From the NCBI RefSeq assembly GCF_900167435.1, contig NZ_FUWS01000008.1, forward strand, positions 167,404 to 231,403: 64,000 nt of DNA, given 5' to 3'. This DNA is from Marinactinospora thermotolerans DSM 45154 (GTDB taxonomy: Bacteria; Actinomycetota; Actinomycetes; Streptosporangiales; Streptosporangiaceae). A model generated the notes under the pieces. It was not told the DNA's origin and searched no databases. It saw only the letters and a list, made by a program, of their open reading frames with translations. Position 1 is the stretch's first letter; each line of letters begins with the position of its first letter. The translations under genes and the position numbers were made by a program. Shown here in pieces: positions 59,072 through 64,000 of this stretch.

Positions 59072-59857
59072 ATGAGCGAACCGATCCTGGAGCTCTCCGG
59101 GATTTCCAAGCGATTCGGCGCGGTTCAGGCGCTGAGCGAGGTGGATCTGCGGGTCCACCCGGGCGAGGTCGTCGCCCTGCTCGGTGACAACGGCGCCGGC
59201 AAGTCCACGCTGGTCAAGGTGATCGCCGGGGTGAACCCCGCCGACACCGGCGAGATCCGCTGGGAGGGCAAGCCGGTCACGGTCAACCGTCCGGGTGACG
59301 CCCAGCAACTGGGCATCGCCACCATCTACCAGGACCTCGCGCTGTGCGACAACCTGGACATCGTCGCCAACCTCTTCCTCGGTGCCGAGCGGACCTCGGC
59401 GGGTCTGCTGGACGAACTGGAGATGGAACGGCGCGCCCAGGAGCTGCTCGACTCCCTGTCGGTGCGCATTCCGAGCCTGCGCGTGCCGGTGGCCTCCCTG
59501 TCGGGCGGCCAGCGCCAGATCATCGCGATCGCCCGCTCGCTGCTGGGCGACCCCAAGGTCGTCATGCTGGACGAGCCGACCGCGGCGCTGGGCGTCGCCC
59601 AGACCGCCCAGGTCCTCGACCTCATCGAGCGGCTGCGCGACCAGGGGCTCGGGGTCATCCTGATCAGCCACAACATGGCCGACGTGCGCGCGGTCGCCGA
59701 CCGGGCCGTCGTCTTGCGGCTCGGCCGCAACGCCGGCGACTTCCGGGTGGAGGACACCCCTTACGAGGAGATCGTGGCCGCGATCACGGGGGCCGCGGAC
59801 AACCCCGTGTCGCGTCGCGCCGGTCGCGTCACGGTGCCGGGATCGGAGGAGGCGTGA
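59072..59857 (+). CDS. xylG: Sugar ABC transporter ATP-binding protein (XylG-like, single domain)
   Basis: A 261-residue ATPase with Walker A GDNGAGKST (38-46), Q-loop YQDLAL, signature LSGGQ (143-147), Walker B VVMLDEP (163-169) and the H-loop ISHN. The sequence around LALCDNLDIVANLFLG is characteristic of the CUT2 sugar family. Unlike E. coli XylG or RbsA, which carry two ABC domains in about 500 residues, this protein has one and should work as a homodimer, as in many actinobacterial CUT2 systems. AGGAAG precedes ATG 59072; its TGA overlaps the permease ATG by one base (TGATG). Confidence 0.92.
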   Translation: MSEPILELSGISKRFGAVQALSEVDLRVHPGEVVALLGDNGAGKSTLVKVIAGVNPADTGEIRWEGKPVTVNRPGDAQQLGIATIYQDLALCDNLDIVANLFLGAERTSAGLLDELEMERRAQELLDSLSVRIPSLRVPVASLSGGQRQIIAIARSLLGDPKVVMLDEPTAALGVAQTAQVLDLIERLRDQGLGVILISHNMADVRAVADRAVVLRLGRNAGDFRVEDTPYEEIVAAITGAADNPVSRRAGRVTVPGSEEA

Positions 59858-61107
59858 TGGCCCAGCAAACCCCTGTCGCCAAGCAGGAGGTGGGTGCCCG
59901 CGATCCGCGGCTGATCGTGGACGCGGCCTCGCCCAGCGGCCTGGTCTCCGGCGCCCTGCGCCGGTTGCGTGGTGGAGAGCTCGGACCGGTGCCGGTCATC
60001 ATCGGCCTGGTCATCATCTGCGTGGTCTTCCAGTCGCTCAACTCCAACTTCCTGTCACCGCAGAACCTGTCGAACCTGACCCTCCAGATCGTCTCGACCG
60101 GGCTGATGTCGTGCGGCGTCATCATGGTCCTGCTGTTGGGTGAGATCGACCTGTCGGTCGGCTCGGTCTCGGGCGTCGCCGGCGCGGTGCTCGCGGTGCT
60201 CGCGGTCAACCAGGGGATCAACGAGATCGCGGCGATCACCCTGGCCGTCCTCAGCGGCACCCTCATCGGCGTCCTGCACGGCACCGTCTTCGCCAAGGTC
60301 GGCGTGCCCGCGTTCGTCGTCACGCTGGCCGGTCTCATCGGCTGGCAGGGCGTCCAGCTCTACCTTCTCGGCTCCGACGGCACGATCAACGTCCCCTACG
60401 ACGGTGTGATCGCGTCGCTGACCCAGACCTACTTCGTGCCCTGGATCGGCTGGCTGCTGGCCGTCGGCGCGGTCGGCGTCTACTTCGCCAGCACCTTCCT
60501 CGGCGAGCGCCGCCGCGCCGCCGCGGGCCTGCCGGCCAAGTCGGTGCTGGAGGTCGCGGTCCGTACCGTGCTGCTGGCGATCCCGGTGTTCGGCGCGGTG
60601 ATCGTGCTCAACCTGTGGAAGGGCATCCCGCTGGCCTTCCTCATCTTCCTCGGCTTCGTGGTCGTGTTCGACCTGATGCTGCGCAAGACCCGCTACGGCC
60701 GCATGGTGTTCGCGGTCGGCGGCAACGCGGAGGCGGCCCGGCGCGCCGGCATCAACGTCGACCTGATCCGCATCTCGGTGTTCGCCCTGGCGTCGACGCT
60801 CGCGGCGGTCGGCGGCATCCTGGCGGCCTCCCGCGGGTTCGCGGTCACCCAGTCCAGTGGTGCCGGCGACGTGCTGATGCTCGCGATCGCCGCCGCGGTC
60901 ATCGGTGGCACCAGCCTCTTCGGTGGTCGTGGCAGCGCCTACTCCGCCCTGCTCGGCGGTCTGGTGCTGGGCGCGATCACGTCAGGGCTGTACCTGCTCC
61001 AGATGGACTCCTCGGTCCGCTACATGATCACCGCGGTGGTCCTGCTGATCGCCGTCGTCTTGGACGCGGTCTCCCGGCGCAGCCGCAAGGCCCACGCCAG
61101 AGGCTGA
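59857..61107 (+). CDS. xylH: Sugar ABC transporter permease (XylH-like)
   Basis: A 416-residue CUT2-family permease with about ten hydrophobic segments. The family motif GEIDLSVGSVSGVAGAV (after the third helix) is present, and the C-terminal half has RKTRYGRMVFAVGGNAEAAR, RRAGINVDLIRISVFALAS and GGTSLFGGRGSAYSALLGGL. With about 416 residues and an inserted cytoplasmic segment (GERRRAAAGLPAKSV), it is longer than RbsC and fits XylH. GGAGGAGG lies five nt before ATG 59857. Last gene of the operon; a 14-bp hairpin follows. Confidence 0.92.
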   Translation: MAQQTPVAKQEVGARDPRLIVDAASPSGLVSGALRRLRGGELGPVPVIIGLVIICVVFQSLNSNFLSPQNLSNLTLQIVSTGLMSCGVIMVLLLGEIDLSVGSVSGVAGAVLAVLAVNQGINEIAAITLAVLSGTLIGVLHGTVFAKVGVPAFVVTLAGLIGWQGVQLYLLGSDGTINVPYDGVIASLTQTYFVPWIGWLLAVGAVGVYFASTFLGERRRAAAGLPAKSVLEVAVRTVLLAIPVFGAVIVLNLWKGIPLAFLIFLGFVVVFDLMLRKTRYGRMVFAVGGNAEAARRAGINVDLIRISVFALASTLAAVGGILAASRGFAVTQSSGAGDVLMLAIAAAVIGGTSLFGGRGSAYSALLGGLVLGAITSGLYLLQMDSSVRYMITAVVLLIAVVLDAVSRRSRKAHARG

Positions 61108-61196
61108 CCCCCGACCGCGCCGGGGCCCACGGCCCCGGCCGCCGGCCGGCCGTGCCACCGCCCACCCCTCCACCCGGCGGACCCGGCCGGTCTTTC

Positions 61197-61235
61197 GAGG
61201 CACCCCCGGATCACCCTCCTCTCCGGGGGTGCCTC
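61197..61235 (+). terminator. Terminator after the sugar ABC operon
   Basis: GAGGCACCCCCGGA (61197-61210) and TCCGGGGGTGCCTC (61222-61235) form a perfect 14-bp stem with an 11-nt loop, close to the convergent stop at 61253; it may serve both strands. Confidence 0.9.
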
Positions 61236-61252
61236 CGCACGTCGCGCGAGGG

Positions 61253-62050
61253 TCAGCAGGTCGCGCGCGTGTGCCCGGCGCTGGAGTCGGGCAGGACGTC
61301 GCGGTCGCGCAGGATCACCGACGCGCCCTCGGCGGCGCCGGCGCAGGCGCGGCGCAGGTCCTGTTCGCGGTACTCGATGTCGAGGACCCGGCCGGGGTAG
61401 GCGGCGGTGTAGGTGGCGCACTCGTCGTAGCGCGCGCACTCCTCGGTCACGGCGAAGTCGAATCCCGCCGCCGCGGCCTGCGGGGCGATCTCCGCCGCGT
61501 TCTTCTGGCCGATGGCCAGTCCCTCCCGGTGGGCCCGTTCCACGAACAACCGGGCCAGGGCGAGCGCGTCCTCGCGGGAGAGCAGCCCCGCCGAACGGGT
61601 CCAGGAGTCGAGGTTGTCCACCTCGACGGCGTCGAAACCGGCCTGCGCGCAGCCGCGCATCCAACCGCCGACGATCGCCGCGATCCCGTCGCGCCGTTCG
61701 GGGGTGGACAGGTCGAGGAGCCGTTCGTCCCAGTCGGTGTCGATCACGGGCTCGCCCTGGGCGTCGCTCAGCAACAGGTCGGCGTCCGCGTCGCGCCACA
61801 CCTCCTCCTCGCCGGGCTGCGCCTGGTAGCCGTTGACGTAGCAGATGTTGTAGCGTCCCGGCTCCGGTTCGGCCAGACGGTCCCGGATCACGATCCGCGC
61901 GTCCTGCGCCGCCGGGTAGGGGCCGCCGATCTGGTAGTCGAAGCCGGCGTCCTGCGGGGGCGGCTGCACGTCGGATCGGGGGGAGCAGCCGGCGCACACG
62001 AGGAGCAACGCGAGCAGCAGACAGGACGGGACGGAGCATCGGGAGAGCAT
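61253..62050 (-). CDS. GH114-like endo-alpha-1,4-polygalactosaminidase family lipoprotein
   Basis: A 265-residue exported protein with a lipobox ending at Cys22 (LVCAGC). The catalytic domain of the GH114/TM1410-like TIM-barrel family is marked by YQIGGPYPA, ICYVNGYQAQPGEEEVWRD, DTDWDERLLDL, the acidic motif FDAVEVDNLDSW, LAIGQKNAAE and FAVTEECARYDEC. Family members hydrolyse alpha-1,4-galactosaminogalactan-type polymers, but most bacterial ones are untested. The start ATG 62050 gives the signal peptide; the frame continues upstream without meaning. Divergent from the TauE/SafE gene. Confidence 0.85.
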   Translation of the reverse strand: MLSRCSVPSCLLLALLLVCAGCSPRSDVQPPPQDAGFDYQIGGPYPAAQDARIVIRDRLAEPEPGRYNICYVNGYQAQPGEEEVWRDADADLLLSDAQGEPVIDTDWDERLLDLSTPERRDGIAAIVGGWMRGCAQAGFDAVEVDNLDSWTRSAGLLSREDALALARLFVERAHREGLAIGQKNAAEIAPQAAAAGFDFAVTEECARYDECATYTAAYPGRVLDIEYREQDLRRACAGAAEGASVILRDRDVLPDSSAGHTRATC

Positions 62051-62140
62051 CTTCACGTTCCGATCCTGCACCCGCGGCGCGCCCCCGCGGTCCCGCCCCC
62101 ACCGCAGGTGTCCTCGGGCGGGGGAGTAGCGTCGCTGCCC

Positions 62141-62860
62141 ATGCCGGATCTCACCTTCCTTCTCGTGGCCGGCACCGCGGTCCTGGTGGGGGCCGCGGTG
62201 CAGGGCGGTGTCGGCCTGGGCGTCGGTCTGGTCGCGGCCCCCGTGGTCTCGATGCTGGCCCCCGAACTGATGCCGGGGACGATGCTCGTCGTCTCGGCGG
62301 TGCTGCCGCTGCTGACGATCGGCACCGAATGGCGCCACGCCGACCTGCCGGGGCTCTCCTGGGCGTTGCTGGGCAGGCTGGTCGGCACCCTTCCCGGCGT
62401 CTGGGTCGTCGCGGTGCTTCCCGCCGCCGAGCTGGAGGCGGTGGTCGGCGTGATGGTCCTGGTGGCGGTGGCGTTGACGGTGCGCGCGGTCCGGCTGCGC
62501 GCCACACCGGGAACCCTCGGGCTGGCCGGCCTGGTCTCGGGGGTCACCGGCACCGCGACGTCGATCGGTGGGCCGCCGATCGCGCTGGTCTACCAGCACG
62601 CGGCCGGCCCGCGCGTTCGCGCGACCCTCGCCGGCTACTTCGCCGTCGGGGCCCTGCTCTCGCTGGCCGCGCTCGCCCTGGGGGGACAGGTGTCCGACCG
62701 TCAGGTGGTGGCGGGGGTGGCGCTCGTCCCGTTCGTGGTGGCGGGGTTCCTGCTGTCCCGACCCCTCCGGCGCGCCGTGGACGGCGAGCGGCTGCGCGCC
62801 GCGCTGCTGGTGGTGGTCACGCTCTCGGGGATCGTCCTGCTGGCCCGGTCGTTGTCGTGA
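62141..62860 (+). CDS. TauE/SafE family sulfite/sulfonate-type permease
   Basis: A 239-residue membrane protein with about eight hydrophobic segments arranged as an internal repeat: the first half has GAAVQGGVGLGVGLVAAPVV and the second GLVSGVTGTATSIGGPPIAL, the two glycine-rich re-entrant motifs of the family. The transported anion is not predictable. ATG 62141 has no close ribosome site, but TAGCGT ends 8 nt upstream, indicating leaderless transcription. It is followed 54 nt later by mug, which has its own candidate -10. Confidence 0.88.
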   Translation: MPDLTFLLVAGTAVLVGAAVQGGVGLGVGLVAAPVVSMLAPELMPGTMLVVSAVLPLLTIGTEWRHADLPGLSWALLGRLVGTLPGVWVVAVLPAAELEAVVGVMVLVAVALTVRAVRLRATPGTLGLAGLVSGVTGTATSIGGPPIALVYQHAAGPRVRATLAGYFAVGALLSLAALALGGQVSDRQVVAGVALVPFVVAGFLLSRPLRRAVDGERLRAALLVVVTLSGIVLLARSLS

Positions 62861-62914
62861 TGGGGAATTCCCCTGGCGCCGACGGTGGGGCGCGTCTCAT
62901 AGTCTGGAACCCCT

Positions 62915-63487
62915 ATGAGACGACCCACGAAGGCGGACCTGGCCGCCGCACACGGTACGACGATCCCCGACCTGCTGGCCCCCGGCCTGCGGGTGCTCTT
63001 CTGTGGGATCAACCCGGGGCTGTACTCCGGCTACACGGGCCACCACTTCTCACGGCCCGGCAACCGCTTCTGGCCGGCGCTGCACGCCTCGGGTTTCACC
63101 CCGCGTCTGCTGCGCCCCGAGGAGCAGCACCTGCTTCCCGGGTGGGGGCTGGGCATCACCAACCTGGTGGCGCGGGCCACGGCGCGTGCCGACGAGTTGA
63201 GCGGCGAGGAGCTGAAGGAGGGGGGCGAGGTGCTGGCCGACCGTCTCAGGACCTACCGGCCCGCCGTCTTGGGGGTGTTGGGGGTGACCGCCTACCGGCA
63301 GGCGTTCGGCCGTCCCAGGGCGGAGGTCGGCCTCCAATCGGAGCGGATCGCCGACACCCCGGTGTGGGTCCTGCCCAACCCCAGCGGTCTCAACGCGCAC
63401 TGGAGCGCGGCGGGCATCGCCGAGGAACTGACACGGATGCGTCGTTGGGCGTTCGACACGGACACGGGGACGGCGCAGTCCGATTGA
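62915..63487 (+). CDS. mug: G/U mismatch-specific DNA glycosylase
   Basis: A 190-residue member of the Mug/TDG uracil-DNA glycosylase superfamily; removes uracil or thymine from G:U/G:T pairs. Motif 1 is GINPGLYSG (31-39), followed by HHFSRPGNRFWPALHASG, the base-pocket side; motif 2 is NPSGLNAHW (about 153-161). GLGITNLVARATARADEL is the conserved middle. TAGTCT ends 9 nt before ATG 62915. Its genomic partnership with dut in the same window, though far apart, fits uracil control of a GC-rich genome. Confidence 0.93.
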   Translation: MRRPTKADLAAAHGTTIPDLLAPGLRVLFCGINPGLYSGYTGHHFSRPGNRFWPALHASGFTPRLLRPEEQHLLPGWGLGITNLVARATARADELSGEELKEGGEVLADRLRTYRPAVLGVLGVTAYRQAFGRPRAEVGLQSERIADTPVWVLPNPSGLNAHWSAAGIAEELTRMRRWAFDTDTGTAQSD

Positions 63488-63591
63488 GATAGGTTCGGGC
63501 AAAAGACGCCCATGGCTGCTTTTAAACTCGGTTGGCAGTGCGTGCCGGGACCGTACCGGTCGGCCCGCCACAGATTCCGCAGACGAGGGGA

Positions 63592-64000
63592 ATGACGAGA
63601 GTGACGCTGCTCGAGTCGATCGGAAATCCGGACGACCTGAAGAAACTCGCCGTGGACCGGCTCCCCCGGCTGGCGGATGAGATCCGGGAGTTCCTCATCG
63701 CGGAAGTCTCCCGGACCGGGGGGCACATCGGCCCCAACCTGGGTGTCGTGGAGCTGACGATCGCCCTGCACCGCGTGTTCGACTCCCCGCGTGACCCCAT
63801 CCTGTTCGACACCGGACACCAGTCCTACGTGCACAAGCTGCTCACCGGGCGGCAGGACTTCAGCCGGCTGCGCCAGCAGGGCGGACTGTCCGGCTACCCC
63901 TCCCGCGCCGAGTCCGAGCACGATTTCGTCGAGAACTCCCACGCCTCCACCGCGCTGTCCTACGCCGACGGCCTGGCAAAGGCCAACCAGCTGCTCGGCC
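63592..64000 (+). CDS. dxs: 1-deoxy-D-xylulose-5-phosphate synthase, N-terminal part
   Basis: First enzyme of the MEP isoprenoid pathway; condenses pyruvate and glyceraldehyde-3-phosphate with TPP. Only the first 136 residues are in the window. They match Dxs closely: [73 protein letters not shown] and [18 protein letters not shown] (TPP/Mg region). ATG 63592 is chosen; GTG 63601, three codons later, gives the more usual start VTLLESI and has GAGGGG at a better distance. Feeds IPP/DMAPP to the cell, including the prenylating cassette at 27-40 kb. Confidence 0.96.
   Translation, partial: MTRVTLLESIGNPDDLKKLAVDRLPRLADEIREFLIAEVSRTGGHIGPNLGVVELTIALHRVFDSPRDPILFDTGHQSYVHKLLTGRQDFSRLRQQGGLSGYPSRAESEHDFVENSHASTALSYADGLAKANQLLG

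Overview
The window is chromosomal DNA of a high-GC actinomycete. The gene set points to Nocardiopsaceae or a close relative: sepH, a DUF4193 zinc ribbon, a DUF3710/DUF3159/RCK block, a [2Fe-2S]-type ferrochelatase, a bacterial serpin, a small AA10 LPMO, a lasso peptide close to that of Thermobifida, and an indolactam-type NRPS cassette like those known from Marinactinospora and Streptomyces. This family assignment is inference; no rRNA gene is present to confirm it. About 50 protein genes are called. Two run off the ends (a membrane protein on the left, dxs on the right). I see no tRNA, rRNA, CRISPR array or transposase.

Left part (1-26.7 kb) is mostly housekeeping: a PEBP-like lipoprotein, a very large SARP/NB-ARC/TPR regulator, two bacterial PH-domain membrane proteins, SepH, a VAO-type FAD oxidase, ferrochelatase, an S9 peptidase, an inositol monophosphatase-like enzyme, an OmpR/HisKA two-component pair preceded by a duplicated 45-bp hairpin repeat, DUF4193, DUF4235, valS, dut, DUF3710 and a PIG-L deacetylase.

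Biosynthetic cassette (27.1-39.7 kb): a bimodular NRPS with an N-methyltransferase inside its first A domain and a terminal reductase, a P450 with an MbtH-like N-terminal piece, a DMATS-type aromatic prenyltransferase, an SDR and IPP isomerase, all on one strand and mostly overlapping. This is the logic of teleocidin/lyngbyatoxin/pendolmycin biosynthesis: N-methyl-Val(Ile)-Trp is assembled, released reductively to the tryptophanol, cyclised by the P450 to an indolactam and prenylated. The idi gene would supply DMAPP. The cassette sits between the dut-DUF3710 and DUF3159-RCK blocks.

Middle part (39.7-51.6 kb): a GNAT enzyme, a serpin, DUF3159, two RCK potassium-channel regulators, a TRAM/[4Fe-4S] RNA methyltransferase, a secreted AA10 LPMO with a DasR-type operator far upstream, an F420-type LLM oxidoreductase, and aconitase preceded by a repeated MarR-like motif.

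Right part (51.6-64 kb): a compact lasso peptide operon (precursor, cyclase, RRE protein, protease) whose 45-residue precursor was found by eye; an F420-type DDN oxidoreductase; a P-loop kinase divergent from a small glycine-rich signalling-like protein, with a perfect LexA/SOS box filling the spacer of the promoter between them; a ROK regulator with a XylFGH-like sugar ABC operon and shared operator candidates; a GH114-like lipoprotein; a TauE/SafE permease; a Mug glycosylase; and the start of dxs.

Many genes here appear to be transcribed leaderless (TANNNT 6-9 nt before the start codon), and most convergent gene pairs are separated by perfect GC-rich palindromes acting as terminators.
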